Below, piece by piece: positions 54,742-62,565 of a stretch of DNA of 64,000 nucleotides. The notes beneath the pieces are model-generated. The model was not told the origin of the DNA, did not search any database, and saw only the letters and a list, made by a program, of their open reading frames with translations. Numbering within the stretch: the first letter of the stretch is position 1; the number at the start of each line of letters is the position of its first letter. Location of the stretch: assembly GCF_025631005.1 (NCBI RefSeq), contig NZ_JAOTPL010000003.1, positions 124,001 to 188,000 of the forward strand. The letters are read 5' to 3'. Made by a program: the position numbers and the translations under genes. Source of the DNA: Haoranjiania flava (lineage in GTDB: Bacteria > Bacteroidota > Bacteroidia > Chitinophagales > Chitinophagaceae).

Positions 54742-55707
54742 GTGTCTAAGAAATCGTTGACAAACATATTAATACTTAATTTTATCACCTTGTTCTTTAT
54801 TTTGTCGGGTTGCAACAATGGAAATGATGATCGCGGAGAAGATATATATGATTCACCTAAAAAGGGCACAATTTACATAAGTGTGGACGAATCTTTTAAA
54901 CCCGTGATTGATGAGCAGATAAAAGTGTACAGGGCTGATTTCCCTGAAGCAAATATTATAGCATCATACAAGTCTGAAGCTGACTGTTTCAGAGACCTTC
55001 AGAACGATAGTACCAGGATGATCATTGTAGCAAGGAAGTTGAAGAAGGAAGAGTTTGAAATTTTTAAACATAACCTGGATTTTTATCCCAAAAATTTCAG
55101 GCTTGCGTGGGATGCTATCAGTGTGATCGTAAATGCCGCGTCTTCCGATACGGTATTTTCCTTAAAAAGATTACGTGAGTTGGTGACTGCTCAATCAACC
55201 GGTAAAACACTTGTTGTAGACGGTTTGAACGCAACGAGTACAGTTCTTTATTTACAGGATTCTATTGCAATGGGCAGGCCGCTCGGACCGAATGTAAAAG
55301 GCGTGCAGGGAAGCAAGGCTGTGATAGAGTATGTGGCTAACAATATTAATGCAATTGGCTTTGTAGGTTCAAGCTGGGTAGGCAACGAATATGATCCGGA
55401 ACAGGTAGCTTATTTTGGTAAAGTAAAAGCTGCGCTGATAGAAGTAAAAAATGATTCACTGCAACGCTATGCAAAACCTTCACAAGCCACCATTTCAAAT
55501 GACCAGTATGCTTTTGTAAGGCCTATCTGGGGTATTGTGAAAGAACATACCAATACAACACAGCTGGGTATGGGCTTTATGGGTTTTATGCGCGGCGAGC
55601 GTGGGCAGTTGATTTTCAGAAGGGCTAACCTGGTGCCTGCTGAAATGTATTTCGGTCTAAGGCATGTAATTGTGGGCGAGCGGGAAGACTCCTCCAAAGT
55701 AAAATAG
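54742..55707 (+). CDS. PstS-like substrate-binding lipoprotein
   Basis: A 321-residue lipoprotein (signal peptide ending ILSGC, Cys24) with the fold pattern of periplasmic phosphate-binding proteins (GTIYISVDESFKPVIDEQIKVYRADFPEAN, AWDAISVIVNAAS, VIEYVANNINAIGFVGSSWVGNEYDPE). The start is GTG at 54742. No PstCAB transporter is adjacent. It sits with a TPR gene and ExbB/ExbD nearby, so it may serve an envelope energy-transduction cluster rather than phosphate import. Confidence 0.85.
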   Translation: MSKKSLTNILILNFITLFFILSGCNNGNDDRGEDIYDSPKKGTIYISVDESFKPVIDEQIKVYRADFPEANIIASYKSEADCFRDLQNDSTRMIIVARKLKKEEFEIFKHNLDFYPKNFRLAWDAISVIVNAASSDTVFSLKRLRELVTAQSTGKTLVVDGLNATSTVLYLQDSIAMGRPLGPNVKGVQGSKAVIEYVANNINAIGFVGSSWVGNEYDPEQVAYFGKVKAALIEVKNDSLQRYAKPSQATISNDQYAFVRPIWGIVKEHTNTTQLGMGFMGFMRGERGQLIFRRANLVPAEMYFGLRHVIVGEREDSSKVK

Positions 55708-55754
55708 AGTGATAGAACATTAAACATAAAAAAAGAAAAAACATCAAATAAAAC

Positions 55755-56014
55755 CATATGACAGCAGCGTTTGAATAGCAAAGTTGTCAGATGTTTAGAT
55801 AGGTAAGAAACAATTAAAAAAAAGAATACACATGACATGAAGCCATAATCCAGCTTAAAAATTAAAGCTGTATCGGGCGAAATTCCATGTGGCAAACAGA
55901 AACAATTAAAAAAAGAATACACATGACATGAAGCCATAATCCAGCTTAAAAATTAAAGCTGTATCGGGCGAAATTCCATGTGGCAAACAGAAACAATTAA
56001 AAAAAAGAATACAC
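55755..56014 (+). repeat. Tandem hairpin leader units upstream of the TPR gene, each with a two-codon ORF
   Basis: Two nearly identical units start at CACATG 55829 and 55920 (91-92 bp period) and a third CACATG at 56012 supplies the gene's own ATG. Each unit runs from CACATG to TTCCATGTG, whose ends are complementary, with an inner CAGCTT/AAGCTG stem, then an A-rich spacer ending in GAATACACATGA. In both units the ATG is followed by ACA-TGA, a two-codon frame. A diverged upstream hairpin, CATATGACA/TGTCAGATG, lies at 55755-55793. The same element type precedes dnaN. Confidence 0.8.
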
Positions 56015-57673
56015 ATGAAAAAAATCCTTTTTAGTTTTTTGGCATTGGCTATGAGCTTTTCTATAGCAGTTGCCCAATCAATCGATGAAGGTATCCAGGC
56101 TGTATATTATTCTAAATTCAATACAGCTAAAAATATTTTTCAACAGATTGTAAATAAAGAGCCGGGTAACACCCAGGCTATCTACTGGTTAGGCCAGACA
56201 ATGATCCAGAACCTGGCAATGCCCGACGGGCCTCAACAGGCAAGAGCTTTGTATGAGAAAGCATTGGCAGCAAACCCAAGCGATCCTTGGTTGCTGGTAG
56301 GTATGGGTAATACAGACTATTTAGTAACAAAAGATAAGAATGCTGCCAAACAAAGATTTGAGCAGGCTATCAAAATTATAAGTGACAAGTCTAAGAAAAG
56401 AGACAAAGGCAAAAACCTGGCAGAAATATATACAGCCATAGGCCGCGCAAGCTCTCACGGTGATGGCGACCAGGGTGATCCTGCATATGTAATTCCTTTG
56501 CTGGAGCAGGCAATGCAGTTGGATGACAGCAACCCCTACTCCGGTATCTATCTCGGTATGAACTACCTGAAACAAGGTGGTGAAAACGGCGGTAAGGCTT
56601 ACCAGGCTTATAATACAGCATTTACAAGAAATCCTGGCTTCGCATTGGCCCCCTACAGGATCGGTGTAATGTACCAGAGCCAGGCTAACTACCAGGCCAT
56701 GAATGAGTGGTACCAAAAAGCTATTTCCGCAGATCCTAACTTCGCTGCACCTTACCTCACCTACTTTGAATATTTCAGGGAAAATGATGTAAACAAAGCG
56801 AAAGAATTTTTGGATCAGTTTGTTAGAGTGGCTGAACAAAGCTGCGATACCAAATATTTCCAGGCAGATTTTTCTTACGTATCCGGTAAATACCAGGAAG
56901 CAATCAATCAGGCGCAGCAAATGCTAAACTCTGAGTGCCGCTCATACCCCGACGTAAATATGTTGCTGGCTAAGAGCTACCACAGACTGGGACAAAGCGA
57001 TAAAGCTGCTGCTGCTGTAGACGCATACTTTAAAGTAGCTCCTGCATCAAGCATCCACGGACAGGATTATGCAAGCGCCGGGTATATTTTAAAGGAAGAT
57101 TCTACCAAAGCGATGCGTGCTGTTGAATACCTGAAAAAAGCTTACGAGATGGACACAGCAGTTTATCTCAGGGAAAGATATATTGACTCTATCTCTGTAG
57201 CTTATGATAAAGCGAACAAGCCTGCTGAAAAATTCCAATGGTTAAAGGGAATCTATGCCGGTAAGAAAATCTCTGATAAAGGCATGGTATCTTACGCAGA
57301 TGCAGCTTTCAAAGCAGGGCAGTACAAGCTTTCAGACAGCTTATACACTATACTGAAAAGCAAATATCCCGAAGATATGTTCGCTTATTACTATCTTCAG
57401 CAAAGCGCACTGGCACAGGATTCTACCAAAGAATTAGCATTGCCTCATATTAAAAACTTCATTGCTTATCTTGAGCCCAGGATCAATGAAGCATCCAACA
57501 AGCAGACGCTGATCTATGAGTACTACCTGTTAGGAGATTACTATGCTAATACGAAAAAAGACTATGCAAACGCAAGAGATTACTTTGCAAAAATCGTAGC
57601 TTTGGATCCTGAAAATGCAGGCGCCAAACAGGCTGTAGAGCAGTTAAATAACATGCTTAAAGGCAAAAAATAG
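56015..57673 (+). CDS. Exported TPR-repeat protein
   Basis: A 552-residue protein with signal peptide (about 1-20, SFSIAVAQ) and about ten tetratricopeptide-type helical repeats (FQQIVNKEPGNTQAIYWLGQTMIQ, ALYEKALAANPSDPWLLVGMGNTDYL, WYQKAISADPNFAAPYLTYFEYF, YFAKIVALDPENAGAKQAVEQL). It should be a periplasmic scaffold. It follows the PstS-like gene after a repeat-filled leader, and exbD/exbB lie 0.5 kb away on the other strand. Its start lies in the last copy of the leader repeat. A terminator follows. Confidence 0.9.
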   Translation: MKKILFSFLALAMSFSIAVAQSIDEGIQAVYYSKFNTAKNIFQQIVNKEPGNTQAIYWLGQTMIQNLAMPDGPQQARALYEKALAANPSDPWLLVGMGNTDYLVTKDKNAAKQRFEQAIKIISDKSKKRDKGKNLAEIYTAIGRASSHGDGDQGDPAYVIPLLEQAMQLDDSNPYSGIYLGMNYLKQGGENGGKAYQAYNTAFTRNPGFALAPYRIGVMYQSQANYQAMNEWYQKAISADPNFAAPYLTYFEYFRENDVNKAKEFLDQFVRVAEQSCDTKYFQADFSYVSGKYQEAINQAQQMLNSECRSYPDVNMLLAKSYHRLGQSDKAAAAVDAYFKVAPASSIHGQDYASAGYILKEDSTKAMRAVEYLKKAYEMDTAVYLRERYIDSISVAYDKANKPAEKFQWLKGIYAGKKISDKGMVSYADAAFKAGQYKLSDSLYTILKSKYPEDMFAYYYLQQSALAQDSTKELALPHIKNFIAYLEPRINEASNKQTLIYEYYLLGDYYANTKKDYANARDYFAKIVALDPENAGAKQAVEQLNNMLKGKK

Positions 57674-57693
57674 TATTTAAGTTTTTATCTTTA

Positions 57694-57724
57694 ATGCCTC
57701 GTTCTATACGGGGCATTTTTTTTA
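57694..57724 (+). terminator. Terminator after the TPR gene
   Basis: ATGCCTCGT and ACGGGGCAT form a 9 bp stem (one G-U pair) with a 5-base loop, followed by eight T. It lies 20 bases past the stop and just before the next ATG at 57729. Confidence 0.85.
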
Positions 57725-57728
57725 TACT

Positions 57729-58205
57729 ATGGCAGAAGAATTAAAAATTATACAAGACTCTAAGGAGAAGCAGTACCAGTCAATCCTGGCGCAAATAGAG
57801 GCTTTGATCTCCGGTGAAGAAGACCTGATTGCAAACATGGCCAACATAGCCGCAGCGCTGAAACAACAGTTCGACTGGTGGTGGATAGGTTTTTATGTTG
57901 TAAGGCATAATGAGCTTGTGCTCGGCCCGTTCCAGGGGCCTGTAGCGTGCACGAGGATTGCAAAAGGCAGAGGCGTATGTGGCGCTGCATGGCAACAAAA
58001 AACAACACTCATTGTAAAGGATGTAGAACAGTTCCCGGGACATATAGCCTGCAGCAGTGCATCAAGGTCAGAGATAGTAGTGCCGGTATTTGATCGGGAA
58101 GGAGAAGTAGCTGCCGTGCTGGATGCAGACAGCGAACACCTTGCCCATTTCGATGAAACCGATCAATTATTCCTGGAAAAATTGTGTAAACTTATCAGGC
58201 TTTAA
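57729..58205 (+). CDS. msrC: Free methionine-(R)-sulfoxide reductase (GAF-domain fRMsr)
   Basis: A 158-residue cytosolic GAF-domain protein. The family's conserved cysteines are visible in GPVACTRIAKGRGVCGAAW and HIACSSASRSEIVVPVF. VLDADSEHLAHFDETDQLFLEKL closes the domain. It reduces free Met-R-sulfoxide using thioredoxin-type electrons, an oxidative stress repair role. The spacing and number of Cys fit fRMsr rather than a signalling GAF domain. Confidence 0.92.
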   Translation: MAEELKIIQDSKEKQYQSILAQIEALISGEEDLIANMANIAAALKQQFDWWWIGFYVVRHNELVLGPFQGPVACTRIAKGRGVCGAAWQQKTTLIVKDVEQFPGHIACSSASRSEIVVPVFDREGEVAAVLDADSEHLAHFDETDQLFLEKLCKLIRL

Positions 58206-58210
58206 GCGCG

Positions 58211-58612
58211 TTACTGCACATTAGCCACAACCCTGGCGCCTGATCTCTTGGCAGACTGCATTACTCTGAATACCTCCCCGTAATGCGATACCGTATCTGC
58301 ATTGATCACCACAGAAGGCGTGTCTACCAGGGTACGCAGCTTCTGTATTTCTATGCCCAGTAAAGTATCCAGCTGAGCCAGGTCATTTACAGGCATTTGC
58401 CCCAGGTATATCTTCTGGTCTTTATCTATAGACACTACCACATTTTGTTTTACTTTGGTATCATTTTCCCCGCGCGGGTTATTTACCTTGATCACATTCG
58501 GGTTTGCCAGTGTAGACACGATCAGGAAAAACAACAGCAGTATAAACAGGATGTCGTTCAACGCACCTGTCTGTACTTCGGGCTTCGATTTTAATTTTCT
58601 TCTTATATCCAT
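58211..58612 (-). CDS. exbD: ExbD/TolR-family biopolymer transport protein
   Basis: A 133-residue inner-membrane protein with one N-terminal transmembrane helix (about 19-39, NDILFILLLFFLIVSTL). Asp20 is the expected proton-carrying residue. The periplasmic domain (about 45-133; VVSIDKDQKIYLGQMPVNDLAQL, VVINADTVSHYGEVFRVMQSAKRSG) is normal ExbD. It follows exbB by 27 bases. Together they energise TonB; no tonB gene is adjacent in the window. Confidence 0.93.
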   Translation of the reverse strand: MDIRRKLKSKPEVQTGALNDILFILLLFFLIVSTLANPNVIKVNNPRGENDTKVKQNVVVSIDKDQKIYLGQMPVNDLAQLDTLLGIEIQKLRTLVDTPSVVINADTVSHYGEVFRVMQSAKRSGARVVANVQ

Positions 58613-58639
58613 TTTCTGCTTTTCTTTTTAGAAGAAAAA

Positions 58640-59326
58640 TTATTTAGTGGGTTCCTGCAAAATATCAATAAACTCCGTGGCGGCAATCTCCATTTTATTA
58701 GCTGTTTTATCTACCTGTGTAGATAAATAGTTATGGAAGATAAACGCTATCAGCCCAATGATAAGGCCCGTTGCCGAAGTGATCATTTTCACATAAATAC
58801 CCCCTGCAATGGTGCTGAGCTCAAAGTTGCCGGAACTGTTGATCTCGTAGAACAGCTGCACCATGCCAATAATCGTACCGAGGAAACCAAACATCGGCGC
58901 TATGCCTGCTATCAGTGAAAGAATGTTCAGGTTGCGCTCCATGTTGTACATTTCCTGCCTGCCCACGCTTTCCATGCTCTTTTCAATTACATCAATGGGC
59001 TTGCCTATCCTTTTCAATCCTTTAGAGATCATTCTCGAAACAGGATTGTTGGTGTTGCGCGCCAGTGTTTCTGCGCCTTTGATATTGCCTGAAAGAATAT
59101 TATCCCTGATAATGGGCATGAACGAGGAATCTATTTTAGATGCTTTGCGTATAGCTATCAATCTTTCAAAGAAAATAAATAAAGCTACGATCAGCAACAG
59201 GTAAAGCGGGTACATCAGCCAGCCGCCTTTGGCCAGCAGTTCCCACAAAGATATTTTTTCAATGGCAGGCGCTGCCGTAGCTGCTAATTGCGTTGCAGTA
59301 TCTGCTGCCTGTAGTAAGATTCCCAT
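58640..59326 (-). CDS. exbB: MotA/TolQ/ExbB proton channel family protein
   Basis: A 228-residue inner-membrane protein with three predicted helices (about 34-53 GGWLMYPLYLLLIVALFIFFE, about 135-160 LSLIAGIAPMFGFLGTIIGMVQ, about 175-198 GIYVKMITSATGLIIGLIAFIF). The ISLIAP-type GxxPMFGFLGT motif is typical. It forms the pentameric proton channel with ExbD and drives TonB-dependent receptors, of which this window encodes several. Confidence 0.94.
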   Translation of the reverse strand: MGILLQAADTATQLAATAAPAIEKISLWELLAKGGWLMYPLYLLLIVALFIFFERLIAIRKASKIDSSFMPIIRDNILSGNIKGAETLARNTNNPVSRMISKGLKRIGKPIDVIEKSMESVGRQEMYNMERNLNILSLIAGIAPMFGFLGTIIGMVQLFYEINSSGNFELSTIAGGIYVKMITSATGLIIGLIAFIFHNYLSTQVDKTANKMEIAATEFIDILQEPTK

Positions 59327-59447
59327 GCTTATTGTTGTACTTTAGTTGAATAAATTTTTTCGGATAGTGGCTAAATTAATTATAAAGCTACTACCAACGG
59401 GATATTGTGCATAAGTTTATACATCTGCTGAAGTAATAAACATTTTA

Positions 59448-59455
59448 TATTTTTG
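59448..59455 (+). promoter_or_regulatory. Promoter -7 box TATTTTTG of ispD
   Basis: A TAnnTTTG match ending 25 bases before the TTG start at 59481. Confidence 0.45.
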
Positions 59456-59480
59456 TTGCCAGATAAAAAAATTCAGAATC

Positions 59481-60152
59481 TTGAAGAAAATAGCGGTGAT
59501 CGTTGCAGGTGGCACAGGCAGCCGGATGGGTAAAGATATTCCCAAGCAATTTCTATTGCTGAATGAAAAACCAATACTTTGGTACAGCATCCGGGCATTC
59601 CTGCAGGCGTTTGAGGATATGGAAATTATTGTGGTTGCCCATCAAGACCACCTCGAAAGAACACAGCAGATCATAGATCTGTTCCAGGAAAGAAATAAAA
59701 TATTATTGGTTACGGGAGGCGATACACGCTTTGCATCCGTGAAAAACGGTCTCGAACAAATACACGCACCGGCCGTTGTTTTTGTGCATGATGCAGTAAG
59801 ATGCCTGGTTTCGCAAAAGCTTATCAGCAGTTGTTTTGAGCAAGCCGTGGAAAAAGGCAGCGCCGTGCCGGCTGTGGTTTCTACCGACAGCATACGTGTG
59901 GAGGAAGGAGCTGAAAATAAGCTGGTAGACAGGGAAAGCGTGCGTATTGTACAGACGCCGCAAACGTTCCGTTCAGAAATTTTGCTGCCCGCATTTGCGC
60001 AGCCTTACAGCGCATTCTTTACCGATGAAGCCAATGTGGTGGAGCATTCCGGGCAGCGGGTGCATCTTATTGAAGGCGACTATGCCAACATTAAGATTAC
60101 CAGGCCGGTAGATATGGCTATAGCAGAATTTTATTTGAGCCAGGGGCGGTAG
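59481..60152 (+). CDS. ispD: 2-C-methyl-D-erythritol 4-phosphate cytidylyltransferase
   Basis: A 223-residue cytosolic enzyme of the MEP isoprenoid pathway. Signatures: AVIVAGGTGSRMGKDIPKQFLLLNEKPILWYSI (CTP-binding loop), VFVHDAVRCLVSQKLI, DSIRVEE, VQTPQTFRSEIL and VHLIEGDYANIKITRPVDMAIAE. The start is TTG at 59481; there is no in-frame ATG upstream before the promoter box. Confidence 0.96.
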   Translation: MKKIAVIVAGGTGSRMGKDIPKQFLLLNEKPILWYSIRAFLQAFEDMEIIVVAHQDHLERTQQIIDLFQERNKILLVTGGDTRFASVKNGLEQIHAPAVVFVHDAVRCLVSQKLISSCFEQAVEKGSAVPAVVSTDSIRVEEGAENKLVDRESVRIVQTPQTFRSEILLPAFAQPYSAFFTDEANVVEHSGQRVHLIEGDYANIKITRPVDMAIAEFYLSQGR

Positions 60153-60277
60153 CAGAAGGTCTCTTTAAATTGTTGATTTGCTGCGTTGTTCTTGCGATAA
60201 ATCACGTTGAGATTGCTTCGTTCATACCTCGTGCAAAGACAGGGTTCGGGGTACTACAGGTTTGGCACAGTTGCTTC

Positions 60278-60312
60278 TACTCCTCTCCTTGAGGACAGGG
60301 CCGGGGTGAGGC
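60278..60312. repeat. Copy of a CTCCTCTCCTTGAGG...GGGGTGAGG dispersed repeat
   Basis: The text CTCCTCTCCTTGAGGACAGGG followed by CCGGGGTGAGGCG is a GC-rich imperfect palindrome plus tail. A diverged relative lies near 49514-49543 (CTCCTCGAGGAG, then AGGGTGAGG). Such repeats are common between genes in this phylum. Confidence 0.45.
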
Positions 60313-60313
60313 G

Positions 60314-60766
60314 CTATTTCCAGAATTCATCCTCAATATTTTCTACAAACCGTTCATCCTGGTGCGCATCTGCAAACGCCTGCAACTGCTGCTCTGTGGC
60401 TATGTTTTGAATTTCATTAAACAGCACACGTTCTTCAAAACGTATATGGTTGTGCAGTACCTCCACAATCTCAGCAAAAGTGTTTTTATCCGCAGGATGT
60501 TCAAAGAGTGTAATGATCCTTTGGTGCTCCTGCTTCATCTGCTGCATCAGCGGGTGAGTGTTGTCTACAATTTTTTCCAGTTCCTTTTCCTCTACTTTAA
60601 AATGTGGCAGCAGGTGGTCTTCGTAGTACCAGTCACAATATTTTTTTATGCGGTTTACATCCACACCTTTTGCCAGGCCGTTTTTTATTTTCCAGCTCAG
60701 CAAAAGTGTATGGTGATGTTCGCGGCTTAAAGACTGCAATGCAGGATGTCTTTTAATTGGCGCCAT
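60314..60766 (-). CDS. Hemerythrin-domain protein
   Basis: A 150-residue four-helix-bundle protein with His/Glu iron ligands (SLSREHHHTLLLSWKI, HLLPHFKVEEKELEKI, QEHQRIITLFE, VLHNHIRFEERVLFNEIQ). It should carry a non-haem di-iron site, binding O2 or NO or storing iron. Its start overlaps the end of the RIC gene by 14 bases, so the two are translationally coupled and probably share control by the Rrf2 regulator. Confidence 0.9.
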   Translation of the reverse strand: MAPIKRHPALQSLSREHHHTLLLSWKIKNGLAKGVDVNRIKKYCDWYYEDHLLPHFKVEEKELEKIVDNTHPLMQQMKQEHQRIITLFEHPADKNTFAEIVEVLHNHIRFEERVLFNEIQNIATEQQLQAFADAHQDERFVENIEDEFWK

Positions 60767-61484
60767 GGTTTATTATTTTTTCTAAAGCTATTGCTTTTGG
60801 AAATAAAATATTGTTTTCAAGATGTATATGCCTGTGCAGGTCCTCCTCAAACTCTTTCAGCATGGCAAATGCTACACGGTAAGTGTTGCATGCATCTGCA
60901 GGCGGGTTGAACTCATTTGTAAGCTCTGCAATCTTCCTGAAACGTTCGCCTTCCACATTGTGTTCATCCATCATCATGCTTACAGGATTTTCTACTGTGC
61001 CAAAAGGTATGTTTACACTATGGTTCTGCGATCCGGCAGCCACCATTTCTTCAATGAAAGGAAACAGTACATGCTCTTCTTTTTGCAGGTGCATTTCCAG
61101 GTCTTCAGCAGACGCTCTGAAAAGATTGTTTATTTCAAACAGCTCAGGATGCCTTTCTCCGTGTACGCGGCAAAGCTTGTCTAAAAATTGCAGTAACACG
61201 GGCACTTTCTCGCGGATATACCGGTGGTGTTTCTTGGTTACATAGTCTGCCAGCAGATCCAGCGGCCACCCGTTGACATCTACTTCTGCAGATGTATTGG
61301 CAGATAAAACTTCCTGTAGCTCGTGTGCCAGCTTTTGCTTATCTAATTTTTTAGCATCAGCAGCCTCGTTGATGGTCCTGTTGCCGTTGCAGCAGAAATC
61401 TATTTTGTTTTTCTTGAATACGGCAGCAGCGCGGTAGTCTTTTGCCACAAGCTGGCCGATATTTTGTTCCAGTATGTTTTCCAT
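60753..61484 (-). CDS. ric: Iron-sulfur cluster repair di-iron protein RIC (YtfE/ScdA)
   Basis: A 243-residue cytosolic protein. The N-terminal ScdA_N/DUF542 domain has the conserved Cys pair in KKNKIDFCCNGNRTINEAA. The C-terminal hemerythrin-like bundle carries the His/Glu ligands (KKHHRYIREKVPVLLQFLDK, HPELFEINNLFRASAEDLEMHLQKEEHVLFPFIEEM, MMDEHNVEGERFRKI, HIHLENNILFPKA). RIC repairs Fe-S clusters damaged by NO or peroxide. A palindromic operator at 61501-61516 lies 17 bases upstream of its start. Confidence 0.95.
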   Translation of the reverse strand: MENILEQNIGQLVAKDYRAAAVFKKNKIDFCCNGNRTINEAADAKKLDKQKLAHELQEVLSANTSAEVDVNGWPLDLLADYVTKKHHRYIREKVPVLLQFLDKLCRVHGERHPELFEINNLFRASAEDLEMHLQKEEHVLFPFIEEMVAAGSQNHSVNIPFGTVENPVSMMMDEHNVEGERFRKIAELTNEFNPPADACNTYRVAFAMLKEFEEDLHRHIHLENNILFPKAIALEKIINHGAN

Positions 61485-61500
61485 ATCTATTGTTTTAATC

Positions 61501-61516
61501 CGGACAACTTTGTCCG
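61501..61516. promoter_or_regulatory. Probable Rrf2 operator in front of ric
   Basis: CGGACAA-CT-TTGTCCG, a perfect 7+7 palindrome. The same motif, with two changes in one arm, is found upstream of the Rrf2 gene at 61999-62014. Likely the binding site of the Rrf2 dimer. Confidence 0.7.
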
Positions 61517-61534
61517 TGTTTTATATAAAAAAAA

Positions 61535-61969
61535 TTATCTTTTTAAAAATCCGTTTCCATTTTCAATTTTCCTGCTGAGGTCGTACACTGTAGTGTTTTC
61601 CAGCATTTCGCGTAATTCTTCTCTTATTTTCTTAAAGTGGTCGTGCATGGGGCAGGGTTTCACTTCAGAGCAATGTTTTAAACCCAATCCACAACCTTTG
61701 TAAATGCCGTTGCCGTCAAACAATTCCACAATCGTGCTGAGCTTATTGGCTTTTGCTTTTCTTGCATCCATTTCAAAACCGCCATGTGAACCTATTGTGG
61801 AAACGATCAGGTTGTTCCTGGATAATTGCTGCAGGATTTTCGCCGTGAAAGCTTCAGGAGAATCAATTTCCGCTGCAATGGTTTTAAGGCTGCACCTGTT
61901 GCCCTTCTGCGTTTCCGTGGCAATGAACACCCCGGCCTTGATTGCATATTCGCATGCTTTTGAAAACAT
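61535..61969 (-). CDS. Rrf2-family regulator with NsrR-like cysteine set
   Basis: A 144-residue winged-helix regulator. The N-terminal DNA-binding part (MFSKACEYAIKAGVFIA, CSLKTIAAEIDSPEAFTAKILQQL, IVSTIGSHGGFEMD) is canonical Rrf2. The three cysteines CGLGLKHCSEVKPC fit the Fe-S cluster ligands of NsrR/IscR-type proteins. It is the first gene before ric and the hemerythrin gene, so an NO-sensing NsrR-like role is the natural inference. ATG 61969 is preferred over the in-frame TTG at 61978, which overlaps the promoter box. Confidence 0.92.
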   Translation of the reverse strand: MFSKACEYAIKAGVFIATETQKGNRCSLKTIAAEIDSPEAFTAKILQQLSRNNLIVSTIGSHGGFEMDARKAKANKLSTIVELFDGNGIYKGCGLGLKHCSEVKPCPMHDHFKKIREELREMLENTTVYDLSRKIENGNGFLKR

Positions 61970-61975
61970 AGTATG

Positions 61976-61983
61976 CAAAGATA
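61976..61983 (-). promoter_or_regulatory. Promoter -7 box TATCTTTG of the Rrf2 gene
   Basis: The minus strand reads TATCTTTG, with a TTG 19 bases upstream inside the operator at 61999-62014. It ends 6 bases before ATG 61969, predicting a leaderless or very short-leader mRNA. Confidence 0.6.
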
Positions 61984-61998
61984 GTATTTATTACAACT

Positions 61999-62014
61999 CG
62001 GACAAACTTATCCT
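61999..62014. promoter_or_regulatory. Probable Rrf2 operator at its own promoter
   Basis: CGGACAA-AC-TTATCCT, matching the ric operator in one full arm and five of seven bases of the other. It covers the -33 TTG of the Rrf2 promoter, as expected for autorepression. Confidence 0.6.
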
Positions 62015-62169
62015 AATTGTGCGGGCGAATCTTTTTTCGGCGGTAAAATTTTAGAATTTTGAAAAACATATTTATTAAAATGAATTAAAATTTGTAAAAT
62101 TGCACTACTAACGGCCAAAGGTATTTTTATGCGTATTAAGGGCCGGTAGGATTAAAAATTAAAATGATA

Positions 62170-62562
62170 CCAATGAAATAACCATAAAGATTAAGTATTT
62201 ATACCAACCGGGAATGAGTATTGAATCTAAAAAATGGTTATTCCATGTGGCAACTAAAAAAACAAATAAATATACACACATGAAATAGCCATAAGAATGC
62301 TGCATACCAACCGCGGATGAATAAAGGCTATTCCATGTGAACATAAAGAAAAATAAAAAATATACACATGAAATAACCATAAAGGTTAGGAATCTATACC
62401 AACCGGGAATGAATATTGAATCTAAAAAAATGGTTATTCCATGTGACAACTGAAAAACAAATAAATATATACACATGAAATAGCCATAAGCAAGGTTGCA
62501 TACCAACCGCGAATGAATAAAGGCTATTCCATGTGACCATTAAGAAAAATGAAAAATATACA
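62170..62562 (+). repeat. Four tandem hairpin leader units upstream of dnaN, each with a two-codon ORF
   Basis: Units at 62170-62249, 62277-62339, 62365-62445 and 62472-62535 alternate in type A, B, A, B. In each, a left arm (CACATGAAATAACCAT in A, CACATGAAATAGCCAT in B; the first reads CCAATG) can pair with a right arm (ATGGTTATTCCATGTG or AAGGCTATTCCATGTG). The AACC/GGTT to AGCC/GGCT change preserves pairing. Each left arm holds ATG-AAA followed at once by TAA (A) or TAG (B). A-rich spacers ending in ATACACATG separate them, and the fifth such ATG (62566) starts dnaN. Confidence 0.85.
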
Positions 62563-62565
62563 CAC

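Noticed and set aside
62533..62565. dnaN start at GTG 62533
   Set aside because: It would add residues from the leader repeat; the clamp N-terminus MKFIVSSS begins at ATG 62566.
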